Below are positions 8,141 through 17,585 of a DNA stretch of 64,000 nucleotides, in pieces (positions within the stretch are counted from its first letter, which is position 1; every line of letters starts with the position of its first letter). Both the position numbers and the translations under genes were made by a program. The stretch is taken from the NCBI RefSeq assembly GCF_015278315.1, contig NZ_JADIJE010000012.1:1-64000 (forward strand). Direction: 5' to 3'. A model generated the notes under the pieces. That model saw nothing but the letters and a program-made list of their open reading frames with translations, searched no databases and was not told the origin of the DNA. Source of the stretch: Microbacterium ureisolvens. GTDB lineage: Bacteria; Actinomycetota; Actinomycetes; Actinomycetales; Microbacteriaceae.

Positions 8141-8171
8141 CGGGTTCGGGGCGTGACGTGCCCCGAACCCG
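8141..8171. terminator. Bidirectional terminator hairpin
   Basis: GGGTTCGGGGC (8142-8152) and GCCCCGAACCC (8160-8170) are perfect eleven-base arms around a seven-base loop, extended by one C-G pair. It lies between two convergent genes and can serve both. Confidence 0.85.
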
Positions 8172-8178
8172 GCCGTCG

Positions 8179-9825
8179 CTACTCGGTGACGCGCACGCGG
8201 CTCGGGGCCGTCTCGTTCCAGACCCGGTCGAGCGCCGTGACGGCGTAGGTGTAGAGCGCGCCGGGCTCGGCCGTGGCGTCGACGAAGCGCTGCACGACGC
8301 CGGGCGCCGCACGGCGCGTGGCGACGAGGTTCTGGGCGTTCTCGACGTCGATCGCATCGACCCGCCCGTCGGCACGGTAGACCGCGAACGACGTCGCGCG
8401 GGCGCTCGGGGGCGCGGCATCCGTCCACTGCACGGTGACGCCGCCCGCGCCGTGCACCGCGTTCGCGAGCACCGGAGTGCGCAGCGGGCTCGCCGGCAGC
8501 CACGGCATCGCCGGTACGATCGCCGGGCGCGAGTAGTGGTCGGCGCGGACGAGCGACATCGACCCCTGCGGGTCGGCGGGCACGTGCTTGGCCGAGAAGT
8601 ACACGTTGCCGTGCACCGGCGCGCGCGTCGCGTCGATCTCGCGGTCGAAGGTCAGGTGCTTGGAGAGCTCCGCCGGGTCGGTGAACACGCCTGAGGTCAC
8701 CTTGTACAGCGCCTCGCCGATGTAGAAGTGCGTGCCCGAGGTCGCGGCGACGTCGGCCCACCACGGCACGAGCTTCGCGTAGTCGGCGACCGCCAGACCG
8801 AACTGCCAGTAGATCTGCGGGTTGATGTAGTCGAGCCAGCCCTCGAGCACCCACTTGCGGGTGTCGGCGAACTGCAGGTCGTACGACTGCGAGCCGCCCG
8901 TCTCGGAGCCGAGCGGATCGGTCGTGCGGTTGCGCCAGATGCCGAACGGGCTGATGCCGAACTTCACCCAGGGCTTGAGCGCCTTGATGCGCTGGGAGAT
9001 GGAGTGCACGAAGGTGTCGACGTTGTGCCGCCGCCAGTCGGCGACGTTCGCGAATCCCGCTCCGTGCGCGGCGAAGGTGACGGCATCCGGAATCGTCTGC
9101 CCCGCCACCGGATACGGGTAGAAGTAGTCGTCGAAGTGCACGCCGTCGAGGTCGTAGTGCTCGACGGAGTGCAGGATCGCCTGCTGAATGTGCTCCTGCA
9201 CCTCGGGCAGCCCCGGGTCGAAGTAGAGCTTGCCGCCGTACGCCCAGATCCACTCCGGGTGCACCCGTGCGGGGTGCTCGGGCACGAGAGCCGACGGATC
9301 CGCGCCCATCGAGACCCGGTACGGGTTGTACCAGGCGTGCAGCTCGAGGTTGCGGCGGTGCGCCTCTTCGACGATGAACGTCAGCGGGTCGTATCCGGGG
9401 TCCTGCCCCTGCACTCCCGTGAGGTACTGCGACCACGGCTCGAGCGGGCTGGGCCAGAACGCGTCGGCGGTCGGGCGCACCTGCACGAAGACGGCGTTCA
9501 GGCGGAACTGCTCGGCGACATCGAGCCAGTGCAGGTACTCGGCCTGCTGTTCGGCGGCGCTGAGCCCGGTCCGCGACGGCCAGTCGATGTTCACGACCGA
9601 CGAGATCCACATGGCCCGCAGCTCACGCTTGCGCGGCGCCAGGGCGGCCGCTGACTCCCCCGCCGTCGAGGCGAACGCCGGCGTCGCGCCGAGCGTGCCG
9701 ATGGTGACCGTGAAGGCGGATGCCGCGACCCCCGCCACCGCGAGGGTGAGGAAGTCGCGGCGGCCGACGCCGGCGGTGTGCGGGGTTGTCTGCGGCGCGA
9801 AGCCGGGCACGCGTTCGAGGGGCAT
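8179..9825 (-). CDS. Tat-exported family 10-like glycosidase (GHL10/DUF187) with C-terminal Fn3-like domain
   Basis: 548 residues. The N-terminus has a twin-arginine signal (GRRDFLTLAVAGVAAS followed by an Ala-rich cleavage region). The body from about residue 75 is the GHL10/DUF187 TIM-barrel, with RAMWISSVVNIDWPS, VQVRPTADAFWPS, LHAWYNPYR, DGVHFDDYFYPYP and FGISPFGIWRN. The last 90 residues look like a fibronectin-type domain. Relatives are secreted glycan hydrolases, so it probably acts on cell-wall or environmental polysaccharide outside the membrane. The ATG at 9825 has GGAGG seven bases before it, while the longer reading to 9915 is basic and would bury the Tat signal. A palindrome lies just upstream. 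Confidence 0.88.
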   Translation of the reverse strand: MPLERVPGFAPQTTPHTAGVGRRDFLTLAVAGVAASAFTVTIGTLGATPAFASTAGESAAALAPRKRELRAMWISSVVNIDWPSRTGLSAAEQQAEYLHWLDVAEQFRLNAVFVQVRPTADAFWPSPLEPWSQYLTGVQGQDPGYDPLTFIVEEAHRRNLELHAWYNPYRVSMGADPSALVPEHPARVHPEWIWAYGGKLYFDPGLPEVQEHIQQAILHSVEHYDLDGVHFDDYFYPYPVAGQTIPDAVTFAAHGAGFANVADWRRHNVDTFVHSISQRIKALKPWVKFGISPFGIWRNRTTDPLGSETGGSQSYDLQFADTRKWVLEGWLDYINPQIYWQFGLAVADYAKLVPWWADVAATSGTHFYIGEALYKVTSGVFTDPAELSKHLTFDREIDATRAPVHGNVYFSAKHVPADPQGSMSLVRADHYSRPAIVPAMPWLPASPLRTPVLANAVHGAGGVTVQWTDAAPPSARATSFAVYRADGRVDAIDVENAQNLVATRRAAPGVVQRFVDATAEPGALYTYAVTALDRVWNETAPSRVRVTE

Positions 9826-9847
9826 CGTCGATCCTCCAGGTCGTCGT

Positions 9848-9898
9848 TTCGGAAGATACTTCCAGACTCGACGCCTTAAGTGAAGAGTTAGTTCCGAA
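9848..9898. promoter_or_regulatory. Nested palindromes upstream of the glycosidase gene
   Basis: GGAAGATACTTCC (9851-9863) is a perfect five-base palindrome with ATA centre. It overlaps an outer pair, TTCGGAA (9848-9854) and TTCCGAA (9892-9898). The stretch is locally AT-rich and is the likely promoter/operator of the glycosidase gene. Confidence 0.5.
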
Positions 9899-9936
9899 CG
9901 GCCCGCGCCGACCACCGTCGTCGCCGCGATCTGCCG

Positions 9937-10794
9937 TCAGGCGATGATCGCACCGCCCGACGCCACGAGCTGCGCGGCCAGGAGCAGCGCAGCCAGCATC
10001 ACGAGCCGGAAGAGCAACCGGGTCGGCGGGCGGGCGATTGCGAGCCAGGCGGTGGCGACGGCGACAGCCACGACCGCGACGAAGAAGATCCACGACACCG
10101 CCGTCACGGCCGCGAGGTCGCCCCCCGCCGCGCCGAGCAGCACCGCGACCGCACCACCGAGCACCCCGGCCGCCGCGAGGATCGCCGAGACGCGCGGGCC
10201 GAGCCGATGCGGGAGACCCCGCACGCCGGTGCGGGCGTCGTCGTCGAGGTCGGGCAGCACGTTGGTGAGGTGCACCGCGGCCCCCAGCACGGCACCGGCG
10301 ATCCATCCCCAGCCGGCGGCGAAGGCCGGCTCGGGTGCCGACAGCGTCGCGAGGGAGGGGAAGAGGCCGAAGCTGACCAGGAACGGCACGATCGACCACG
10401 GTGTGCTCTTGAGGCCCGCGTTGTACGACCACGCCGAGCCCAGCACCAGCGCGTGGGCCGCCAGCATCCGCCATCCGAGCGGGGCCGACAGCACGAGCGC
10501 CACCGCGAGGAGGCCGAGCGCCGCGGTCCACGCGACGCGCACCGAGACATCCCCCCGCGCGATCGGCTTGTCGGCGCGGCCGACCGCCCGGTCGCGTTCG
10601 GCATCCAGGGCGTCGTTGGAGATGCCGACCGACAACTGCCCGGCGAACACCGACGCCGTGAGCAGCGCCAAGCGCCACGGCTCGAGGCCCGTGGCCACGC
10701 CCAGTGCGAAGGCCAGGGCGGTCACGACGAGCGTCGGCCCGGGATGCGAGGACCCCCACAGGGCTCTGACGGTGTGCACGCTCGATGCTCTCAC
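9937..10794 (-). CDS. UbiA-family membrane prenyltransferase
   Basis: 285 residues with about eight or nine predicted membrane helices. The first Asp-rich motif is NDALDAERDRAVGRADKP (the NDxxDxxxD pattern that binds prenyl diphosphate through Mg2+). The second is NVLPDLDDDARTGVRGLPHRLG. Enzymes of this family attach isoprenoid chains to aromatic rings or chlorin side chains. No menaquinone genes are nearby; the closest aromatic-ring pathway is the polyketide synthase operon 2 kb away on the other strand, so a prenylated phenolic lipid is possible but unproven. It begins with GTG (10794), and a small GGGG-TTGA-CCCC hairpin lies just upstream. Confidence 0.88.
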   Translation of the reverse strand: MRASSVHTVRALWGSSHPGPTLVVTALAFALGVATGLEPWRLALLTASVFAGQLSVGISNDALDAERDRAVGRADKPIARGDVSVRVAWTAALGLLAVALVLSAPLGWRMLAAHALVLGSAWSYNAGLKSTPWSIVPFLVSFGLFPSLATLSAPEPAFAAGWGWIAGAVLGAAVHLTNVLPDLDDDARTGVRGLPHRLGPRVSAILAAAGVLGGAVAVLLGAAGGDLAAVTAVSWIFFVAVVAVAVATAWLAIARPPTRLLFRLVMLAALLLAAQLVASGGAIIA

Positions 10795-10867
10795 GGTCGT
10801 TCAGCGCGCGGTCGGGGGTTGACCCCGGCGACGGTTCATCGGCGCGGAGTCAGGCCTGCGGCGCACG

Positions 10868-11350
10868 TCATGCCTGCGGCGCGGCATCCGTCTCCGAAGC
10901 CGAACGCCCGCGCACGAGCCCCGCGATCGCCAGCACGAAGGTCGTGAGGTACGCGAGGCCGATGAGCGCGGCCGCCACCGTGAAGACCACCGCGGAGGCG
11001 TCGTACGACAGGCCGAACCACGTCATCAGCGCGGAGTCGAGCGGGCCGCTGTCGCCGGCGTCGGGAGCGCTCAGCGAGGCGAGCACGAATCCGCCCCACA
11101 GCACGAAGGTGGCGATGTCGTACGCCTGCCGGGTGGCGCGGGCGCGACGGACCTCGGTGTCGAAGAGGGTGGCCAGCGGCGGCAGGAGCAGCAGCACGAC
11201 CACCAGGAGTCCGTACACGATGCCGATGAACGACAGCCAGCCGAGCTCCGCTCCCACGAAGCCCCGCCCGAGGAAGAAGAAGAAGGGCAGCAGCACCGCC
11301 GCGATCCACTGGGCGACGAAGACGAAACGGCCGGAGCGTGCGATGCGCAT
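10868..11350 (-). CDS. Small four-helix membrane protein, unknown function
   Basis: 160 residues, starting at the ATG MRIARSGRF. Four hydrophobic segments are visible: VFVAQWIAAVLLPFFFFLG, IGIVYGLLVVVLLLLPPLA, IATFVLWGGFVLASL and VVFTVAAALIGLAYLTTFVL. A short polar C-terminal tail follows. I do not recognise the family. The gene lies 41 bases downstream of clpB on the same strand with no obvious terminator between them, so it may be read from the clpB promoter and be heat-induced. Confidence 0.7.
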   Translation of the reverse strand: MRIARSGRFVFVAQWIAAVLLPFFFFLGRGFVGAELGWLSFIGIVYGLLVVVLLLLPPLATLFDTEVRRARATRQAYDIATFVLWGGFVLASLSAPDAGDSGPLDSALMTWFGLSYDASAVVFTVAAALIGLAYLTTFVLAIAGLVRGRSASETDAAPQA

Positions 11351-11391
11351 GCCCCGACCGTATCGCCGGCGTCGTTCCCGAGGGAACGTGA

Positions 11392-13599
<2,208 letters not shown>

Positions 13600-13638
13600 A
13601 TGTCTCCTGAAATCTGCGGAACCCAACTTTCTCGCAAA

Positions 13639-13659
13639 GTTGAGTCGTTCTGGCTCAAG
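13639..13659. promoter_or_regulatory. HAIR operator for HspR at the clpB promoter
   Basis: On the coding strand it reads CTTGAGC-N7-ACTCAAC, matching the known HspR site CTTGAGT-N7-ACTCAAG at 12 of 14 positions. It overlaps the -10 region of the clpB promoter. Confidence 0.85.
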
Positions 13660-13687
13660 TTTACCAGCCGACGCGCCTCCGTATCAA
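13658..13687 (-). promoter_or_regulatory. clpB promoter
   Basis: On the minus strand TTGATA (13682-13687) and TAAACT (13658-13663) are separated by 18 bases. The -10 box overlaps the HAIR operator, the same arrangement as at dnaK. Confidence 0.7.
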
Positions 13688-13693
13688 CGGGCG

Positions 13694-15358
13694 TCAGCTG
13701 TCGATCTCCTCCCGGGCGTCGGCGTACGCGCGCCGCAGCCCCTCGCCCACCCACTCCGTGCCGCGATAGACGTTGTCCACGCCGATGTCGGCGGTGAGGC
13801 CTCCGGCCTCCAGCTGCGAGATGACGCGATCCGCGGTCGCGACCACCTTGAGGGTGGACCCCGCATCGCGCAGTTCGTGCGCGAACCGGCGCAGCACCTC
13901 GACGTGCGACAGGCCGATCTCGTCGGTGCCGCGCAGGCGCACGATTACGACCGAGCCGCTGGACTCACGGCTGACGTCGGGCAGCTGGCGCTCGAAGACC
14001 GGGGCGCTCGCGAAGAAGAGGCTGCCGTAGGGCTGCAGCACCAGGACCTCCCCCGGCGGCACGACTGCCGGAGGATCCGTCTCGCGCATCCGGCCGTCGT
14101 CGGCGAGAAGCACGGCGCGCACACGGACGCGATTCGACTGTTCGGCGACGTAGAGGATGATGCCGAGCCCCACACCGACCAGCACCGCGAACTGCAGGGG
14201 GATGATCAGGGTGAGCCCGAAGGTGACTGCCATGATCGTCGTCGGCAGCAGGCCCGACTTCACGACGGAGTACACGCGGCTGGGCTTGATCGCGCGCCAG
14301 CCCACCACGATGAGCAGGCCCGCGAGCGCCGGCATCGCGACGAACGCGACGAGGTCGGCTGCCACGAAGACGACGACCGCCATAACCGCACCGGCGATGA
14401 ACAGCGAGAGTCGGGACTTCGCGCGTGCCTGCACGATGAGGGACGAGCCCGACATCGAGCCGCCCACCGGCATGCCCTGGAACAGCCCCGACACGACGTT
14501 GCCGAGCCCTTGGCCGATGAAGTCGCGGTTGGCATCCGCCCGCCGGCCGTCGGCGGTGGGGATGCCCGCCGACACCGCCGCGCCCTGGACGAGGCCGATG
14601 AAGGCCAGCGACAGCGCCGGGATGAGCAGCGTCGGCGCATCGGCGATGCTCGGCAGCATCGGCGCCGGAAGCCCTCGCGGCACGTCGACGATGTCGCGCA
14701 GCAGCACGACGGAGTTCGGCACCCACAGATTCAGCAGCACCGCGCACACCGAGCCCACGACCACGGCGATCACCAGGCCCATGCTTCCCACGCGGGTGGG
14801 CAGCAGCACCACGATGATGAGCACGGCGATGGCGCCGACCACCAGCGACGGGATGTTCCACTGCCCGACGTGGACCAGCACGTCGATCGTCTTGAGCAGG
14901 CGGTTCTCACCCTGGGCCTGGTAGCCCGTGAAGTTCGACAACTGGCCGAGGATGATGTTGACGCCGATCGCGGTGACGAACCCCGTCATCACGGGTGTCG
15001 GCACGAAGCTGATCAGCCGCCCGCCGCGCAGCAGGCCGGCGACGACCATGATGATGCCCGTGAGGATCGCGAGCGTGAAGAGCCCGCGGTCGGGGTCGGG
15101 GAGCCTGTCGAGTCCGGCATCCGACACCACGAGCGCCATCGCGCTCGTCGCCTGCACCGCCATGAAAGCGCTGCTGGTCAGCACCGCGGCGCCGACCATG
15201 CCGAACAGGTAGCCGTACAGCCCCGCGAGCGGATTCACCCCGGCCAGCAGCCCGGCGGCGAGTCCGTCGGGCACCGCCTCGACGCCGAGGATGAGCCCGG
15301 CGACGGCGTCCTTGCGCAGCGTCTTGCGCGAAAACCAGGACTTCGGATCGAACCCCAC
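13694..15358 (-). CDS. SulP-family anion transporter with STAS domain
   Basis: 554 residues. The first 420 form the multi-helix SulP transporter ([56 protein letters not shown]). The last 120 residues form a cytoplasmic STAS domain. Family members move sulfate, bicarbonate or related anions, usually with H+ or Na+. In the STAS part, [20 protein letters not shown] occupies the position of the usual D[ST]S loop, but the phosphorylatable Ser/Thr pattern is not obvious. GTG at 15358 has TAGCGT seven bases upstream, fitting a leaderless message. It lies 94 bases upstream of clpB on the same strand. Substrate unknown. Confidence 0.88.
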   Translation of the reverse strand: MGFDPKSWFSRKTLRKDAVAGLILGVEAVPDGLAAGLLAGVNPLAGLYGYLFGMVGAAVLTSSAFMAVQATSAMALVVSDAGLDRLPDPDRGLFTLAILTGIIMVVAGLLRGGRLISFVPTPVMTGFVTAIGVNIILGQLSNFTGYQAQGENRLLKTIDVLVHVGQWNIPSLVVGAIAVLIIVVLLPTRVGSMGLVIAVVVGSVCAVLLNLWVPNSVVLLRDIVDVPRGLPAPMLPSIADAPTLLIPALSLAFIGLVQGAAVSAGIPTADGRRADANRDFIGQGLGNVVSGLFQGMPVGGSMSGSSLIVQARAKSRLSLFIAGAVMAVVVFVAADLVAFVAMPALAGLLIVVGWRAIKPSRVYSVVKSGLLPTTIMAVTFGLTLIIPLQFAVLVGVGLGIILYVAEQSNRVRVRAVLLADDGRMRETDPPAVVPPGEVLVLQPYGSLFFASAPVFERQLPDVSRESSGSVVIVRLRGTDEIGLSHVEVLRRFAHELRDAGSTLKVVATADRVISQLEAGGLTADIGVDNVYRGTEWVGEGLRRAYADAREEIDS

Positions 15359-15571
15359 GGCTCACACGCTAACGAAGCCGGGTGCCGCTGCGCACGACTG
15401 GGCCCACGCTCGAGTGCTCGGGCGTGACACTGCGACACGCGGCATCACTTCCTCTATTCAGGATTCTCCCAGGTTCGCTAGTGTGTGCCGCAGATGCCGA
15501 ACGGCATCCCCCGAAGGCGCGGATCAGCCTGCTGACCGCGCCGGTTTCTCGCCGAACTGAAGGGTTCACTC
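15359..15571. promoter_or_regulatory. Divergent promoter region of SulP and the DUF7144 gene
   Basis: Contains TAGCGT for the SulP gene near 15370 and, on the plus strand, a possible TTCAGG-N16-TAGTGT promoter near 15460-15487. A palindrome GATGCCG-AA-CGGCATC follows near 15494-15509, and then a CGGTTTCTCGCCGAAC motif near 15541 shared with 2519. Confidence 0.45.
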
Positions 15572-15982
15572 ATGACCAACACCGACGTCAACACCTCCGG
15601 CTGGGCAGGATGGGGCGTCTTCGCCGCCGTCGTGCTGATCGTCGGCGGCACCATCGACGCGTTCCATGGACTCCAGGCGCTCATCGGGCCTGACACCGCC
15701 TACTTCCTGGGCCAGGAGGCGCTGTTCTCGATCGACATCCAGAGCTGGGGCTGGTGGCACCTCATCATCGGGGCTGCGCTGATCCTCGTCGGCATCTTCC
15801 TGCTCATGGGCGCGAAGTGGGCGCGCATCACGGCGATCGTGCTCGTCGCGATCAACGCGATCGGCCAGCTCTCGCTGATCTCGGTGCAGCCGTGGCTCTC
15901 GCTGGCGCTCCTCGCGATCGATGTGGTCGTGATCTACGCGCTCACCGTCCACGGCCGCGAGATCGACGCCAAGCGCGCCTGA
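15572..15982 (+). CDS. DUF7144-type four-helix membrane protein
   Basis: 136 residues. Four hydrophobic segments are clear: WGVFAAVVLIVGGTIDAFHG, WWHLIIGAALILVGIFLLMG, ARITAIVLVAINAIGQLSLI and WLSLALLAIDVVVIYALTVHG. The arrangement, with GGxxDxxxG after the first helix, WGWWHL before the second and GAKWAR after it, fits the DUF7144 membrane family common in actinobacteria. Its function is unknown. ATG follows GAAGGG. It is a single-gene unit closed by a strong hairpin. Confidence 0.8.
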   Translation: MTNTDVNTSGWAGWGVFAAVVLIVGGTIDAFHGLQALIGPDTAYFLGQEALFSIDIQSWGWWHLIIGAALILVGIFLLMGAKWARITAIVLVAINAIGQLSLISVQPWLSLALLAIDVVVIYALTVHGREIDAKRA

Positions 15983-15986
15983 TCCC

Positions 15987-16019
15987 GCGTGAGGGTCGCG
16001 CGCGTCGCGACCCTCACGC
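15987..16019. terminator. Bidirectional terminator hairpin
   Basis: GCGTGAGGGTCGCG (15987-16000) and CGCGACCCTCACGC (16006-16019) are perfect 14-base arms with a five-base loop. It lies between convergent genes and includes the stop codon of the GlxA-type gene. Confidence 0.88.
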
Positions 16020-17039
16020 CACGGATTCGAGAACGGATGCCTCGGCCCTCGCTTCGGCGGCGGTCGAGGCATCCGTCGTCTCATCGATGTCGCAGGCGAA
16101 GCGCGCGCGGTACGCGGTAGGCGTGATGCCGAGTACGCGCGCGAAGTTCTGCCGCAGCACGGCCGCCGAGCCGAACCCGCTCTCGTAGGCGATGCGGTCT
16201 AGTCCCAGGTCGGTCTTCTCGAGCAGCCGCTGGGCGTGGATGATCCGCTGTCGCGCGAGCCACGCCGCAGGCGTCGCCCCGAAGTCGGCCTTGAACCGCC
16301 GCGCGAACGTGCGCGGCGACATGTGCGCCTTGGCCGCGAGCTGGTCGACCGTCAGCTCCAGGCGCAGGTTGTCGAGCATCCAGTCCGTCACCGGCGCCAG
16401 CGAGAGCGATGTCGTGGCCGGCAGCGGGTTCGCGATGAACTGGGCCTGACCGCCGTCGCGCTGCGGCGGCACGACCATGCGACGCGCGATGATGTTCGTC
16501 AGCTCGGCGCCGAGCTCCTGACGCAGCAGATGCAGGCACGCGTCCAGGCCCGCGGCGGTGCCCGCGCTCGTGATGATGCGCCCGTCCTGCACGTAGAGCA
16601 CGTCGGGGTCGACGTCGATCGACGGGTACATCTCCTTCATCTTCTGCGCGTACATCCAGTGCGTGGTCGCGCGGCGGCCGTCGAGCACGCCCGACGCGGC
16701 GACGACGAACGAGCCGCTGCACACGCTCAGCACCCAGGCGCCGCGCGCGACGGCGTCGCGGATGACGTCGAGCACGCGCTCGTCGATGCGGCCCCAGTAC
16801 TGGTGCGGAACCGGCGACACGACCACGAGGTCGGCCTCGTACGCGAAGGAGAGGTCGGCGTCGACGTTGATGGAGAAGCCCATCTTCGACTCGACGACGC
16901 CGGGGTCGGGCGTGACGACGCGGAAGTCGAAGTTCGGGATGCCGTCGCTCGAGCGGTCGAGCCCGAAGGCCTCGCACGCGACGCCGAACTCGAACGGGGC
17001 GAAGCCGTCCGTGACGATGCAGGCGACTGTTCTCATCAT
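16014..17039 (-). CDS. GlxA-type AraC-family transcription regulator
   Basis: 341 residues. The first 170 form a DJ-1/PfpI-like amidotransferase fold (VACIVTDGFAPFEFGVACEAFG; nucleophile-elbow-like SVCSGSFVVAASG with a Cys at the top). It probably serves as a sensor, not an enzyme. Residues about 225-310 form two AraC-type helix-turn-helices (LTVDQLAAKAHMSPRTFARRF and GLDRIAYESGFGSAAVLRQNF). The gene begins ATG-ATG directly after GGAGGAGAG, so either can serve. A symmetric array of CTGCCAC/GTGGCAG half-sites separates it from a small divergent gene and is its probable operator. Ligand and wider targets are unknown. Confidence 0.9.
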   Translation of the reverse strand: MMRTVACIVTDGFAPFEFGVACEAFGLDRSSDGIPNFDFRVVTPDPGVVESKMGFSINVDADLSFAYEADLVVVSPVPHQYWGRIDERVLDVIRDAVARGAWVLSVCSGSFVVAASGVLDGRRATTHWMYAQKMKEMYPSIDVDPDVLYVQDGRIITSAGTAAGLDACLHLLRQELGAELTNIIARRMVVPPQRDGGQAQFIANPLPATTSLSLAPVTDWMLDNLRLELTVDQLAAKAHMSPRTFARRFKADFGATPAAWLARQRIIHAQRLLEKTDLGLDRIAYESGFGSAAVLRQNFARVLGITPTAYRARFACDIDETTDASTAAEARAEASVLESVA

Positions 17040-17095
17040 CTCTCCTCCGCGATTCTCCGCCGCTGTGGCCCTTCGGACCCGCCGGCCGGTCGAGG

Positions 17096-17169
17096 GTGGC
17101 AGTTTTCCTTCGATGCGTGGCTATTCTGCCACTCGTGGCAGTACTGACGCAAGCGTAGCGTTTCTGCCA
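17096..17169. promoter_or_regulatory. Four-half-site operator array between GlxA-type gene and small peptide gene
   Basis: GTGGCAG (17096-17102), CTGCCAC (17126-17132), GTGGCAG (17135-17141) and CTGCCA (17164-17169) alternate in orientation. The array is a 38-39-base tandem duplication of an inverted pair and is also symmetric about 17133. The last half-site overlaps the start codon of the small gene. Confidence 0.8.
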
Positions 17170-17285
17170 TGTTCATGGTGATTCTTCTCGCAGCCCTTTC
17201 CGCGGTGGCGCTCTTCTCGACGATCGCCGCCCTCCACTCCGACGGCTACCGCCGGATGCCCACCGACCGCAGCCGCCTCCTCTGA
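17169..17285 (+). CDS. 38-residue membrane peptide
   Basis: The reading ATG TTC ATG to TGA encodes one hydrophobic helix (MFMVILLAALSAVALFSTIA) and a basic tail AALHSDGYRRMPTDRSRLL. The tail pattern DGYRRxPTxR recurs, from general knowledge, in very small single-helix proteins of related actinobacteria, which supports a real gene. The positive tail should lie in the cytoplasm. It faces the GlxA-type regulator across the operator array, and the last half-site reaches its ATG, so it is probably that regulator's target. There is no strong ribosome site before either ATG. Function unknown. Confidence 0.6.
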   Translation: MFMVILLAALSAVALFSTIAALHSDGYRRMPTDRSRLL

Positions 17286-17292
17286 CCCGGCG

Positions 17293-17377
17293 AGGCGTTT
17301 CGTCTCGCTTCGCTCGCTCAACGACCGAATATTCCGGTCGTTGAGCGAAGGAGCGAAGCGACTGAGACGAAACGCCT
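17293..17377. repeat. REP-like palindromic element
   Basis: Two copies of the repeat face each other around AATATT: the left arm runs AGGCGTTTCGTCTCGC...CAACGACC and the right arm GGTCGTTGAGCG...GAGACGAAACGCCT. It lies just downstream of the small membrane peptide gene. Confidence 0.85.
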
Positions 17378-17409
17378 CCGCCACCCGCGACCGCGGCCCG
17401 CGGCTTCCG

Positions 17410-17517
17410 TCCTCAACTGAGGATGGCGGCCGAGCCGAGGAGGAGGACCAACCATCCGCCCCTCAACTCGGCTCCTGTCCTCAACTGAGGATGGGGGCTG
17501 TCCTCAACTGAGGATGG
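17410..17517. repeat. Three copies of a palindromic TCCTCAACTGAGGATGG repeat
   Basis: Copies at 17410-17426, 17478-17494 and 17501-17517, plus a degenerate CCCTCAACTCGG at about 17459-17470. Each has arms TCCTCA and TGAGGA around AC. The stretch 17378-17585 otherwise contains no gene that I can see. Confidence 0.8.
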
Positions 17518-17585
17518 GGCCTCGGGGACCGCCACGCAGCGAGACCCTCTCAACGTGGCCGGACCGACCACCACGAGCCACCCGC

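Noticed and set aside
6788..9610. 940-codon minus-strand open frame
   Set aside because: Arg/Pro/Ala-rich shadow of the FAD gene and of the glycosidase in another frame. The real genes have clear motifs.
17410..17517. Possible CRISPR array
   Set aside because: Three repeats with irregular spacing (68 and 23 bases), no 30-40-base spacers and no cas genes nearby.
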